A stretch of 64,000 bases of DNA from Hymenoscyphus infarciens (taxonomy: Eukaryota > Ascomycota > Leotiomycetes > Helotiales > Helotiaceae): positions 1 through 64,000 of the forward strand of contig LLCB01000031.1 of assembly GCA_001414345.1 (NCBI GenBank), given 5' to 3'. The notes below the pieces were generated by a model. That model was not told the DNA's origin. It saw nothing but the letters and a program-made list of their open reading frames with translations, and searched no databases. This document shows, in pieces, positions 49,001 through 59,996 of this stretch (position 1 is the stretch's first letter; every line of letters starts with the position of its first letter). Made by a program: the position numbers and the translations under genes.

Positions 49001-50703
49001 GCCACGTGGCCCCCCAAAGGCTTGATATGAGAGACGTGAAAATTGAGATTCCCATCTCCCATTCTGATTGTAGGATTGAGGTATTTGTGAAAGTTTCTCT
49101 GTTTCCTAAACAGATTATGGTGCATATCAGACCTCATCATGATATGGATCATCATGATATGGAATGAGACGGCTAGGCTGGCCATGTACCGACGTCCAAT
49201 CGATATGGTGAAATTGCAGCAGCATCAGTGTGTAGAGCACGTGAAGTCTACCATGCTGCACTTCATGTGCTTTTCGGTGTGAATGATTTGAAGGAAGACT
49301 GCCTGAGTCATTGCAATGTGTATTACGTAGAGCACACTTCAGAGCTCGGCAAGCAAAAGTCATGTCTCTTATTGGCAGATACCGAATCCAGCTGCAAGAA
49401 GTGCATGCTCACAACCATATGCACGCTTTTAACCTTATCCCTTATCGGTGGTTTCTACCGGGTCGATTGGTTACATCGACTTGTGTCGTGGTACCAAGTT
49501 ATGTAGTTGGCCATTTTTGGAACAAAACAATGCTGATAGGAAAGAGTTGTCCGATATCGTTGGAAAGTTGTTGTTCGGAAGGCTAAAATGATGAGGAAAA
49601 CTTTGTGTGTGTATTGACCAGTTTCCCAATACAACCCCTTGCCCAGTGATGTTTGAAGAAAATGAGTAGGTGTAGGTTTCGCATCCACCTCTTGCCTTGT
49701 AGCCTCATGGCCTGAGAAGCAAAATCTGTTGTTCCAGAACTGAAAGGAATACGCCGTAATTGCGCGTCGGGCTCCTTCGAGACCCGAAGCTATGGTTTCC
49801 CACGAGTACGGCAATGTAGGGAGGGCTGTGCTACAATCAAATTTAGGGGTCCAAATGGAGCTAATTCCAGTGTAAATACTGAAAGCATTCATGTATCTAG
49901 GAGTACGTCTGTTGATACTTCAAAGTAGTATACAGATCTGGCGGGCAAACTGGCCGAGCTTCTCCCCGGGTGAAGGCTTATGGCTTTGGTATTGACAAGT
50001 CATCAAGCCATTTTCCTTTACGACAAGCGGGCAATATGCAGGATGGAGGTATATCCGATGCTGTCAGCCCGCATAAGTGAGAGAAAGCTCGAGGGGCATG
50101 GAGTGTTGCTTACGACAGCAGATTCGTGCTTACTATGCACACTTTGGACGTAGACCAAAGTTCAACGTAAGCGAACCTCCATCCATTTTCGAATTTAGGT
50201 AATGCTTTTTGGTTGATGTGAGTGGTCGATAGCCTCAGCATCTCCACCACTTCCCACGTTTCGAGGAACCCCTACCATACGGAGGACACTTCTAAAGCCC
50301 CCGGGAGCGGAGGTTCAGCCCCATGTCGAAGCTCACATCCTTATTTTCTGCGAGGACAATGATTGGTGATTACATTATCCCTTTGGGGAATCGACTCGAA
50401 AGCGGAGACGGAAAGCGGCACGCCATAACTTCTGAGGTGTAGAGGGCATACCAACCATTCCAAAACTTATGATCCTGGGGCCGTTGGGGTCGATGGTACA
50501 GAGGAGCAGCCTCGAGTCCATAAGGGTGCCATCGCCCATATTTTGTTGATTTTAAAAGTCTTCCCATTGTCAATTTTGAGGTATCGCCGAACCTAGCTCT
50601 TCCAACAAGAAAACCATTGACACACATCCTCGGTAACCAAGAACACAACCTCACTACAACTTGACAACTAGCCTCAGTTATCTATCGCGTTCAATTTTGC
50701 GCC
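46073..50703. other. Gene-poor 4.6 kb interval
   Basis: The longest frames (46471-46887 plus, 48727-49185 minus, 49455-49892 minus) have no recognisable motifs and no consistent introns. Low-complexity AT stretches occur near 46,890-47,010. A hairpin element is listed separately at 48621-48699. The last 500 bp form the 5' flank of the bZIP gene. Non-coding RNA or long regulatory sequence is possible but not shown. Confidence 0.5.
48621..48699. repeat. Inverted repeat / hairpin with C and G runs
   Basis: The left arm actcccccctacctaattac-attgt pairs with the right arm acaatgtaatcaggggggag-agt, leaving a loop of about 31 bp. There is one small internal gap. Like the element at 24941-25072 it combines a C run with an inverted end, but the sequences are not the same. 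Confidence 0.6.
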
Positions 50704-51461
50704 ATGGCTTCAGGGTCATATTCCCCAGATGGACAGCACATGTCTTCGACGGGAGAACTGATTCCAGGATTTTATGACGGAACATCGAGTGAATCTTCGG
50801 CAAGCTCCCCTCTGAATTACAATGTAAGCCTCCCCACCCAGATTTCCGAGTGTCTCCAAGTCAGCCCAGCTCATCATTGTACAGGCATTCGACAGTTCAT
50901 ATGGTGGAAACAACTACATGTCATATCCAAACTTTCCAATGCAATACCCAACACGCGGAGACGGCACTGCGCCAGTGGGACTCATACCAGTCGAGTTGGA
51001 GATCGAAGGTCTGTACGAAGACTACGATCGCAGAAGAAGGAAGAAGGGAAGCGAGAAAATTGTAGCATCCCATGTGCATTCGGTAGGTGCTCCAATGGCT
51101 GTGTGGTGATAACAGTAAGCTTATCGTTTCGCAGCGACGCAGAGCTCAGAACCGCGCATCCCAGCGAGCTTTCCGGGATCGGAAAGAGAAGCACATGAGA
51201 GAACTCGAACAACGACTGGCTGAACTCGAGGGCCGACATACCAACCTCTCCCGTTCATACGAGTCGCTGCAGATGGAATACAGCAATGTGAAGCAAGAAC
51301 TGGACAGTCTCAAGGAAAACGCCCGACTCGAGGGGTCGCCCGGGAGTTACCAGTCATCCAAAGAAGTCGAGGATTCCCAACACGAGATTCTGGATCCATT
51401 GCTCTTCGACGTTTCGGCTTTCTGTTTCGATCAAGAAGATGTTCCCCATGGAAGGGATTGA
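50704..51461 (+). CDS. bZIP transcription factor, YAP/Pap1 type
   Basis: Three exons: 50704-50823, 50885-51082 and 51135-51461; 214 aa. Introns are 61 and 52 bp with GTAAGC/GTAGGT donors. The N-terminus is Ser/Gly/Tyr-rich and disordered. The second junction places RRRAQNRASQRAFRDRKEK (basic region, NRASQRAFR core) directly before a leucine zipper (MRELEQRLAELEGRHTNL...). The NxxxQxxFR signature is that of fungal YAP/AP-1-like factors, which bind TTAC-type half sites and often answer to oxidative stress or toxic compounds. The short C-terminus ends FCFDQEDVPHGRD, and I see no full Cys-rich domain of the Yap1 redox type. The target genes cannot be told from the sequence. Confidence 0.88.
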
Positions 51462-52299
51462 AGAGAATATTCAGGTGGTGTGATTGATGGTGGCTAATTG
51501 GCCAGAGGACTTCGCAGAGTAATATGCGATGCGATGCTGAATTGATGCGCGCGACCCGACGCTATCCGGGTGGAGTTTGGGAGGCATCAGGTGTCGTGGG
51601 AATAAATACAAGAGCACTGAATGGTGCAGTCCACTTTGGACATGCTTGCTCAGGGCGTCGGCAGGTAGGATTTCGTAGATTCCTTGGGGGCGTACGGGGT
51701 TCTTCTTCGCCTTTCTCCTCTGGGAATGGTTCTGCGGGTTCTGCGGTTCAGCAGCGGGGTTAGAGATGGTTCTGCATCTCTGGCCGCAATTAACGATCCA
51801 GTGGACCAGTGCATGGTGTTGTTTTGTCGAGGTTATGTGTATGGCAACGCCGCAAATAACTTTGTGAATAATGATTAAAATGAATCACTATCTGGTGCCA
51901 ACTCCCGCTCTTGTGCCTGGTTTCCATCTTGCTCGTCTCCATTGCGGGAATTCAGACGATGTTTTGGGGAATTAATCGGCCTCTTTTGAGGCTGTCGCGA
52001 ACCTGTGCTGGAGGAGGGGTGGGTGTGCGCCACGAGATCAGGCTTCACATTTCATGGCGTCGCATTCGTTCCAAGGTCGAATTGAGCGAACGAGCCTCGA
52101 TGATTATGTGGTGCTTTGTTGACGGTGGAGATGCGTAGGGTACGGTTAAATAGTTTGAGCGAAAGAAAGAGCAGGAAATATATTATAGCAAACTGGTGAT
52201 CTCGGGTCAGGCCATATACACGTGACCCTTGGTTTAACTACCCCTCAAGTACCCCTCATCATCCCACATCTTTCAAAATCTCTCCAACAACTCAACAAG
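51462..52299. other. Intergenic region, no gene seen
   Basis: This holds the 3' flank of the bZIP gene and the 5' flank of the hydrolase gene. A CA/CT-rich leader (caactcaacaag) precedes the ATG at 52300. Confidence 0.5.
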
Positions 52300-53574
52300 A
52301 TGTTGATCAACGAAACCCATAAGGATGTTGCTACCAAGGCCAATGGACAAGATGGCTCCATGAGTGAGGATTCTCCCCAAACTTCCCCTCGTATCCGATT
52401 ACCGTGTGGTTGAAACATGAAGGACTGATGGCGTGGTGTTGCTTTGTATAGGAATCTTCCTCTTCCACCCCTCCATCCCCGGTTATCCAAATGCGTGTGT
52501 TGGATCCTACAACGAGATTGCAACCTCAATCTTGTATACGAAAAGCCATCGGCTGATTCCTCTACAGTCGCTTCCCCTCCGTCGTTTTATTCAGCGAGAT
52601 CTATCAAGGTTCGCAGAGTTCATGACCTGATAGTTCTACAATTAGCTACATAGTTCAGAAGCTCATCCGTTTATCATAGTCACTGGTCCAGTATCACGTT
52701 TCGCCCGTCAGATCGCAGGTCAGGGCTACATTGTTGCAGCTCCATCCTCGTATCATGAGTTCACCGGACCCGAACCTTTAGCATATGATGTCCCGGGTAC
52801 AGATGCTGGTAATGCTTACAAGATTAAGAAGGTAATTGCACACCCCTTAACCGAAATACCCAAGCACAATAGCTCATGTACAGACATTGGCGGGTTACGA
52901 CGAGGACGCGAGCCTAGCTATCAATTTTCTTCTGAACCTCCCAACATGCTCTGGCAGAATTGGAGCTACTGGAATGGTATGAAACATTCCCTTTTGGTTG
53001 CCTTTCAAAAACTAGAATCCTGATCATGGTTGAGATTTGGTTTCATATCTCCTCCCTCGTCCCTATTCTTCAAAACAATCTAATATAACACAGTGTCTTG
53101 GAGGCCATCTGGCATATCGATGTGCACTTGATCCGCGAATCTCAGCTGCGGTGACCTACTTCGCAACCGATCTTCACTCAGCAACCCTTGGAGCAGGCAT
53201 GAAAGACGACTCTCTCGCTCGAGCAGGAGAAATCAAGGCCGAGTTGGCAGTGATCCATGGCACCAAAGATAACCATGTTCCACCTGAGGGACGTGATTTG
53301 ATTCGCAAAACCCTACGAGAAAAGGGAGTTGTCTTCTCTTGGTATGAGGTTGCTGGAGCACAACGTAAGTAAAGGTTGCGTCGGAAGTATTTTTTTAGCT
53401 TTTCTGATTTTGGATCTAGATGCATTTATTCGGGACGAGCTTTCCAAGGGCCGCTACGATCCGGCTATCACTAAGATATGTTTTGAGATCCTTCTTGAGC
53501 TTTTTGGACGTACTTTGAAACTTGACCTTGGATCTCACGATGGGAAGGAGCAGAAGATTGAGGATATCTGTTAA
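52300..53574 (+). CDS. Dienelactone hydrolase family protein
   Basis: Seven exons: 52300-52363, 52452-52494, 52568-52608, 52680-52831, 52884-52976, 53094-53364 and 53420-53574; 272 aa, frame exact. The joined product shows VVLFSEIYQVTGPVSRFARQ, then QGYIVAAPSSYHE, the nucleophile elbow GMCLGGHLAYR (C132), GTKDNHVPPEGRD (D190) and GAQHAFIRDE (H222). Cys-Asp-His is the catalytic triad of dienelactone hydrolases (carboxymethylenebutenolidase type), which open lactones in breakdown of aromatic compounds. Many fungal members have other, unknown substrates. It is an alpha/beta hydrolase without signal peptide, so cytosolic. Two exons are only 41-43 bp. The neighbours do not form an aromatic-degradation cluster. 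Confidence 0.9.
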
Positions 53575-54335
53575 GTCTTCAGGTTCTAATCCTGGTAGGT
53601 TTGCCCTGAATGCGATATGACTTCACGTGGGCCGTACATATATGCACAGCAGGCCAAAACATGAAATATTGCTTGCGAATGATCAATGGCTCCATGTCCG
53701 ATACTGCTCGTAGCAAGTTCAAAATCCATCCAACTTCAAACATCACTTTTTACCCCAAACTTCTTTGCTTTTTCTTCCATCTATTGCAGCCTGTTTTGCA
53801 ACTCTCAAGAAAACGGGCATTGCGCCGTGTGCAACTACTCTGAAAAGGAGTGTACGAAGCAGTCCAGACAAATTATAGAGGGTTTGGAGAATCAATTAAC
53901 TTTTTCCAAACCTTCCAAGACAATGTCTTTAATTGTCTCAGACCTTTCGTACAAATCTGCTCGTTATGAAAGCTCGTAATACCCACTCCCCTTCATTCTC
54001 TACTTAGATAGTCCCTCAGACAAACTCCTTCCTTGATTCACTTTCCTGCCACCAGCGCACCTTGAAACAGAAACCCATCAAGTTGATAACCACATGGTTC
54101 ATCAGAAACCTATCAAAAGCCTTTATATCGCATCCTCAAATCATCTTTGTTCTTTCTCGCGGCGTTACGCTCATTCTTTATCATAACAGTTTCACTTTCA
54201 GTCTCAGTTTAAAAATAGGAATAAACATAGCAAAAGTAGAACTACATAAGAATAATTAGCGCAGAGAATGGGACGACTTTGTACTCAGCAAGTGTCATCA
54301 ATTTACCTCAATCACACGGATCCAAAACACCAAAG
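53575..54335. other. Intergenic region, no gene seen
   Basis: This is the 3' flank of the hydrolase and the A-rich leader of the next gene. Short frames on the plus strand have no support. Confidence 0.5.
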
Positions 54336-55448
54336 ATGAAGTACCAATATCCACCAATTTGCTCAGTAAAAAAGGGTTCACAAGAAACACCAAATGGGTA
54401 TTCTTTCTCAACTGTCCAACCATTGATGCACGCTGAAAGTTATGAGAAGGTAACTCAGCAGTACATGGCCATGTCACCTTTCACAATCATCCCAGCAGCT
54501 GAGAAGGTAAAGGAGGAGGAAACTAGTGGCTATTTCTGCAGCCCATCACCAATACCAATGTCCCCTTCCAAGAGGATGGATGAGGATGAGGATGACGACG
54601 TGGACGAGACTAATGGCTCTCCGTACTCCCCATCACCAACACCAGTGTCACCCATCCCCTCAACTCCGAGTTTAAAGACGGAGGATAGTGATTATAGCGA
54701 TTATAGCGAGTGCTTCTACACAGCAACCCCTCCCATTCAGTCAGTTAAGCTGATCGATGATGAGGGTGGGGAGTATTCATATTTTTGTTTTGGTACACCT
54801 ATGTCACTTACTCCCATTCCACCAGTAGGACAAATCCCAAACCCAAAATCACCGATCCAACCATCTCAGAAGGTAGTCACCCTCCCTCCTTACCTCCCAC
54901 CTTACCTAGAACCAAAGATATTGGTCCAACCACCGAACCCCCTTCGGAAACGGGCGCTCTCAAGGGCCATGCAGAATAAAACCCGCCTCGCGCCTCGGGG
55001 ACCAACTTTAGGGAAGCAACGAGTTCAAAAACCACAACAGCAGCTTTCAAGACAAAGGGTTTCCGGCAGTGGTACTAAGCTCGCTCAAAAGTTTCAGACT
55101 CAAATCATGAAGCAAAAGCAAAAAACCGAAAAATGTCCTAAGCCTTCGCCAAAAGTAAAAGAACAAGAGCTAAACCACTCACCAACAGCAACACCAACCA
55201 CAACAGACTTCCTCGATATTTTTAACGAACTTATCGCCCCCAACATCTCGTCTATCTTCTCTGACTGGTCCTCGAAATCAAAATCAGACTCTGACCATCC
55301 ACCCCACGCCCTACCCAGAAACACCTCCTCCATTGGCTCAAAACCCTTCAAAAACTTTGAAAAGTTCGAAGGTTTTTGGCAACGAGCGGGAGAGAGAAGA
55401 GTTGGACCAAGATTTGAGGCTACGCCTTCGCTTTCTCCTAAGAGTTAA
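54336..55448 (+). CDS. Proline/serine-rich disordered protein, hypothetical
   Basis: This is one exon of 370 codons from the ATG at 54336; the open frame extends upstream only through a TTG. The N-terminal half has repeated Pro-Ser blocks (SPSPIPMSPSKR, SPSPTPVSPIPSTPS), an acidic patch DEDEDDDVDE and Tyr/Glu/Asp-rich segments (SDYSDYSE, GGEYSYFCFG). The middle is Pro-rich and then basic (LRKRALSRAMQNKTRLAPRG), with Gln-rich stretches after it. The C-terminal part carries DFLDIFNELIAPNISSIFSD. There is no signal peptide, membrane segment or known domain. The mix of acidic, Pro/Ser and basic regions would suit a nuclear regulator, but this is a guess. The many SP/TP sites could be phosphorylated. 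Confidence 0.65.
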   Translation: MKYQYPPICSVKKGSQETPNGYSFSTVQPLMHAESYEKVTQQYMAMSPFTIIPAAEKVKEEETSGYFCSPSPIPMSPSKRMDEDEDDDVDETNGSPYSPSPTPVSPIPSTPSLKTEDSDYSDYSECFYTATPPIQSVKLIDDEGGEYSYFCFGTPMSLTPIPPVGQIPNPKSPIQPSQKVVTLPPYLPPYLEPKILVQPPNPLRKRALSRAMQNKTRLAPRGPTLGKQRVQKPQQQLSRQRVSGSGTKLAQKFQTQIMKQKQKTEKCPKPSPKVKEQELNHSPTATPTTTDFLDIFNELIAPNISSIFSDWSSKSKSDSDHPPHALPRNTSSIGSKPFKNFEKFEGFWQRAGERRVGPRFEATPSLSPKS

Positions 55449-56054
55449 AGCAATTTCCGAGGAGAGGAGAAGGTATGAAAGGAGGGACCTGGGTGGTAGG
55501 TGGTGATATCAACATATAAACAACCAATCCTCTTAAGAATCGAGGTTTGAGTCTCCAGAACCTCTGAAGAGCGAAATCTGTTGGGATGAAGAAAGAAAGC
55601 GCTAGACACCAAGGCACCAACCCCAATGCCCACCAGCTAAAGTCCTATATTTTCAGCACATTCACGATCCAGCTATCTATCTCACTTGAGAAACTAAAGT
55701 CCCGTCACCGAGATCAGCAAGGCACTCTTCACACAATAAGTTCAAGTGTATCATATCGTATCGTATTCCATTGTGCATGTCTTGTAACCCATCCCCATAT
55801 CGTAGCAAGATAAAATGAAGCGAAAAAAGCTATAAACAATTTGGGTATCATAATTCATCCATCCATTTCACCCATCCCTTTGACGCCAGTAACGTATATC
55901 TCTATTCGAGCAAAGAGAAGAGAAAAGAAACGTAAAGATCATGCAAAATCATCATTCATCCATCATTACACCACATGTTCGCAAAGCCTCCATTTTACAT
56001 CAGAAGGAAAAAGAGAGGAAGTAAAGACTTTCGTTCAAGAACCATGAGGTACGC
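55449..56054. other. Intergenic region between convergent genes
   Basis: This contains the 3' flanks of the plus-strand proline-rich gene and the minus-strand DMC1 gene. No coding signal. Confidence 0.6.
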
Positions 56055-57720
56055 TCAAGCTTTCTCAGGATCATTGATACCACCAGTCGTGATGATATAA
56101 GTAGCCTCTCGTTCCGGACAATCTACACCCCAACAAATCAGCATACTTCCCACTTTCATCATCGACCGGAAAGGAGGTGCACAAACCAGGAGAATCCACG
56201 ATCTTAGCCACTCGCTCTTCACCTCTACCCTTTCGCAAAAGTAACCGTGTAGTACTAGCATGCGCAAGGATATGACCACCAACAGGTTTTCTCCCATCAG
56301 CTCCAGCGAAGAGCGCAGAAGCACCGGGATCGGACATGACTTGGTTTGTCTACACAACATTAGCCAACTGATCAAATCTCAAACCCAAACCCCAAAAGAA
56401 ATGGAAGGAGGAAGGGGAAAGCTACCATCAAAACACAAAGATTAAACTCCTCAGCCATCTGCGTAGCACGTCTCAAAAAAGAGCCAAGAACCTGTTGACG
56501 TTCTGAGAGTTCACCACGTCCGGAGTAATCGGTTCGGTAGAGTGCCATGACGCTGTCGATGATTAGGAGACGGTATTCATTGGATGCGAAGTTTGATGCG
56601 AGGCCCTCAAGGAGTTCGGTTTGCATCTGGAGAAAGTCAGACTTGCTCATGGCTAGAAGGTGGGGAGGACTTACTTCACTGTTTTGGGCTCGGGCGTAGG
56701 CAATGTTCTCGCAGGCTTGGTCGGGATCGACTGTTGTAGTTAGCATCTGAGTATTTGAGAATGGAAAATGGAACATAGTGTTTACCTCCAAAGCGCTCGG
56801 CGATTTCCATGATTCTCTCTGGACGGAAGGTACCTTCTGTGTCTATGGAGAACGTTAGCGAGGGCGTGGCATGAAGCAAGGGGAGAATAGATTCGTACCG
56901 ATATAAGCAACCTTTCCTTCAGCACCCCCCATTTCCTAGGAACGCGTCAGCAACATGCAATACCGCGTGCCTCCAGGATACTTGCCTTGGGAAGCTGAGC
57001 GATGACGGCCATGGTATGCGCGAGTTGAGTCTTGCCACATCCTATTCCCAGTTAGTCGTGGCCAAAAGACGACGATGCTCCAACTCACTGAACTCTCCAT
57101 AGACCTCACTGATGCTCATCGTCTGGAAACCACTGCACCCGGTTAGAATAATGCCACATCAACACTGACGAGAACATACCCATTCAAACAAGCATCGAGC
57201 TGCTTACTGCCAGTAGAAATACGAATGCACTTCTTTCGAACCTGACCCAATTCGGCAGCAGTGATGAAACCAGTTGCAGTTGGCTACAAATAATCAGCAA
57301 CCAAGTTGCGAGGAGAAGCAACGAGCTGCTCACCGACATCTTTTTCGCAGCCTCCTTGATCTTCTCGACCTTGATGTCGGAGAAGCCTTTGATCTTGAGA
57401 AGACGCTTGGTAGTGCAAGAGATCAAGCTCTGCATAGAATCAGCAAAACGAACGCAAACGCGAACACAGAGGAAAGAGAGGCGACGAAGACATACCGCAA
57501 CAGTATGAATATTATTAGCCTTCAACTTGGCAATATCAGTAGCTCCAATACCTACACCCATCAGCCTCGACGCCTCAAAGACCCAAGAAGGCGGAACAAA
57601 CCATGAGCCTGAATCTCATCGATATCAAGAATTCCAACCTGCTTACAATCAGCACATCCTCAAATCATCGAGTAAGAGGGACCATACATCCTCATCATCA
57701 CTGTTAGAACCTCCAGCCAT
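56055..57720 (-). CDS. dmc1: Meiotic recombinase Dmc1
   Basis: Thirteen exons on the minus strand give exactly 335 codons: 57688-57720, 57602-57638, 57496-57551, 57334-57429, 57180-57283, 57089-57132, 56986-57041, 56899-56935, 56786-56842, 56675-56730, 56426-56626, 56187-56349 and 56055-56122. Residues 15-80 form the helix-hairpin-helix N-domain ([15 protein letters not shown]). Walker A is G121EFRCGKT128 and Walker B LLIID (D216); IAERFGVDPDQA and TNQVMSDPG follow. [19 protein letters not shown] and the ending [14 protein letters not shown] are Dmc1-like rather than Rad51-like. It forms filaments on single-stranded DNA and pairs homologues in meiosis. Intron 7 (56936-56985) is GC-AG (AAG|GCAAGT). 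Full length and intact motifs suggest a working gene. Confidence 0.93.
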
Positions 57721-58957
57721 CTTGACAACTCTTGACCTTTCTTTTCGGCGAGTTCACTTCTTATCTTTTCGACGCGTCAACTCCCTCGCAAAGATCACCT
57801 CAATGCGTTCTCTTCGTCTCTCTGACTTAGTAAGAGATACCCCGTCGAGACTTCCTCCACTGCGCACCGGCCGTGAAAAGAACACCGCCGACCAATCCAA
57901 CAGCCCCAACAACGAGAATGGTAAGGACGAGCTGAGCAGTAGCCCAGTAGTCGGATGATGTCCAGGTACGAACGACGGACATGAAACTTGTTTCGGGATC
58001 AGGTGAAGACTCGAGTTGAAGTAATTGACGCGTTGAATTGTCTGGTACGTCGAAGTCGGAGGTTTGGTGTTGCGGATTTCAAGTTGGAGAGAGAGCTGAA
58101 GGGTCGCGGGCAGGAAACCGCTCGGGTGGCTTTTCGAAGGACCCCCGATTCGGCCCGCTTTTGGGCAACGAACAAAACGACAAACACGGTATAAACGCAT
58201 TCATCACGCACCAGCACTGCTCAAGGGCAATCACTCTACCTGGAATTGATTTCACTATTCCCATTTTGTCTCTACCTCTCGACATCTTCATATATCCTAC
58301 AACGTCAGCCTTTGGTTAAGATCACTATGAAACAATCACAAGAAAAAACATAAAATACTCGTTGGGAAAATCCATTACTTGGACTCAAGCTTCGATTCAT
58401 AAAAATCACGCTGCTATCAACAGTCCCTACCACTCACTCAAATGCATCCCACCCTTTCCTTTGCCCGTCCACTTGTCTCTCTGCTCTACCTCCACCAAGT
58501 TTTTTTCGCCTCCGCCATCTCCAATTGTAGTTTTCAAAAGTGCAAACCTTGCCCATTATCAGCTCCGAGGACAAGAAATGATACACTTATTTCTACCCGA
58601 GAAAAACATAGAATTATTGTGACGCCGCGAAGTGAAAAAAAGGGTTCAAAATGGTATCTACCGGGTTTTGCCAAGTCGTAAAGGTAGGAAATGAATATCG
58701 TGCAAAAGCTTTTGGGTTTTCATGTGAGAAAAACATGCGAAGACCAGGCGCCAAAAAAAGCAATTCCGTAGTTGATGAAAAATATCGATTTTCGTATGCC
58801 GATCCGGGCAATATGCAGAACAGAATGAGCGGGAGATGATCCTTGATGTGTCCAAAAATACAGATATGAAAAGCGATGATCCGGTGAAATATCACAGGTT
58901 AAATTACAATAGCTCATCGAGTACTACTGTCCTGTGTTGGCCCAATGAAGGACCGCC
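57721..58957. other. Intergenic region between GIS2 3' end and DMC1 start
   Basis: The left 300 bp are the DMC1 promoter and leader. The rest includes the 3' flank of the zinc-knuckle gene. Frames on both strands here have no motif support. The mixed composition gives no other signal. Confidence 0.55.
57771..57778. promoter_or_regulatory. MCB-like palindrome upstream of DMC1
   Basis: GACGCGTC, containing the MluI cell-cycle box ACGCGT, lies about 52 bp before the DMC1 ATG. MBF-type factors bind this motif in yeasts, where it controls S-phase and several premeiotic genes. Its role here is inferred from position only. Confidence 0.4.
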
Positions 58958-59996
58958 CTATGCAAGAGGAAGAGGTGCAATCGCAACCGGAACACCCATA
59001 TCAGCATCAGCAGTGAGGTCGCCGTTGGTAGCCTTTTGTGGGCCTGGATGAAAGATTAGCTGAGTTTCTTTGCAACCAAACACGTGCCTTGGACAGCAGG
59101 GATTGCTATGACTTGGAGAATATTGGGCAGCAAGCATAAACTTGAAACAAGCGCGGGGTTGGAGGGTAAAACTTGCAGTCTCTGGAGATATGACCAGCTT
59201 CACCACATTGGTAGCAAGTCTTGCCGGCAGTGTTCAAAGGTCCACCGTTGGGGGCAGTGCAATCACTGTTCTTGGTCAGCTTGTTCTCATTATTGCAAAG
59301 CAAGGTAGAGACTTACCGAGAAATGTGTCCCAACTTTCCGCAGGCGTAGCACTTCATAGCTTGAGCTTGGCAATCGCGAGCGAAGTGGTTTGGACCACCA
59401 CACTTGTAGCAAGTTGCCGGGCGTGGGCCACCAGCGAATCCACCACCACGAGGAACAAATCCGCCACCGAAACCTCCTCGAGGAGCACCGATTCCACGAC
59501 CAACACCTGGAATAGGACCTGGACCAGCCGGAGCTGGGCAAGAACGCTGCAAACCATCAGTATCCGTCCAACCCATAATATATGTTATAACCTACAGCCA
59601 AATGACCTGGTTGGCCACAATTGTAGCATCGACCACCCGTACCAGCTCCACTGAGTCGTAGAGTTGGGCAGTCAGCCTGAACGTGGCCTAAACCTTGGCA
59701 GTGATAGCATTGCTTAGCCTCGGTAGTTCTTGGCAATGGGCAACCGTTGGATTCGTGTCCTATCGTGAGATTAGAGATGGTTGGTTTCGAAGGGTGATCG
59801 AGGGAGGGGAAATCGAAATCGTACCTGGTTGCTTGCCTACAAAGAAAAGACGTTAGCTGGCTCCGTGCAACAAGGGAGGGTCTGCAGATTGGAAGTACTT
59901 ACAGTTGTAGCAAAGGCGCTCGGCGGAGGAGCAAACTTCAGCATAGTGGCCAACGTTTCCGCACTTGTAGCAAGCACGGCGCGAGAGGGAAGACAT
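58958..59996 (-). CDS. gis2: Zinc-knuckle RNA-binding protein Gis2/Byr3/CNBP
   Basis: Six exons: 59903-59996, 59825-59836, 59596-59759, 59317-59546, 59177-59265 and 58958-59043; 224 aa, frame exact. Seven CX2CX4HX4C knuckles: CYKCGNVGHYAEVC, CYNCKQPGHESNGC, CYHCQGLGHVQADC, CYNCGQPGHLARSC, CYKCGGPNHFARDC, CYACGKLGHISRDC and CYQCGEAGHISRDC. A Gly/Arg-rich linker (RGG-like) separates knuckles 4 and 5. Exon 2 is a 12-nt microexon coding part of knuckle 2 (KQP). Intron 5 (59044-59176) is GC-AG (ACT|GCAAGT) and completes the last Cys. Yeast Gis2 and CNBP bind single-stranded RNA/DNA and act in translation and stress granules; S. pombe Byr3 is linked to sexual development. The start is MSSLSRRACYKCG; an upstream in-frame ATG (near 60164) seems to lie in the leader. 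Confidence 0.92.

Noticed and set aside
49455..49892. Minus-strand frame of 145 codons
   Set aside because: Irregular amino-acid composition without domain, signal peptide or introns; likely chance in a gene-free interval.
53581..53605. GGTTCTAATCC resembling a tRNA B box
   Set aside because: No A box at proper distance and no cloverleaf can be drawn; it lies directly after the hydrolase stop codon.
37206..55448. Secondary-metabolite cluster (reductase, bZIP, hydrolase in one region)
   Set aside because: No backbone enzyme (PKS, NRPS, terpene synthase), no P450 or transporter, and long gaps with unrelated housekeeping genes between them.
57527..57958. Plus-strand frame opposite the DMC1 start
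   Set aside because: It is a shadow over DMC1 exons and promoter on the other strand; the DMC1 exon set is exact and conserved.
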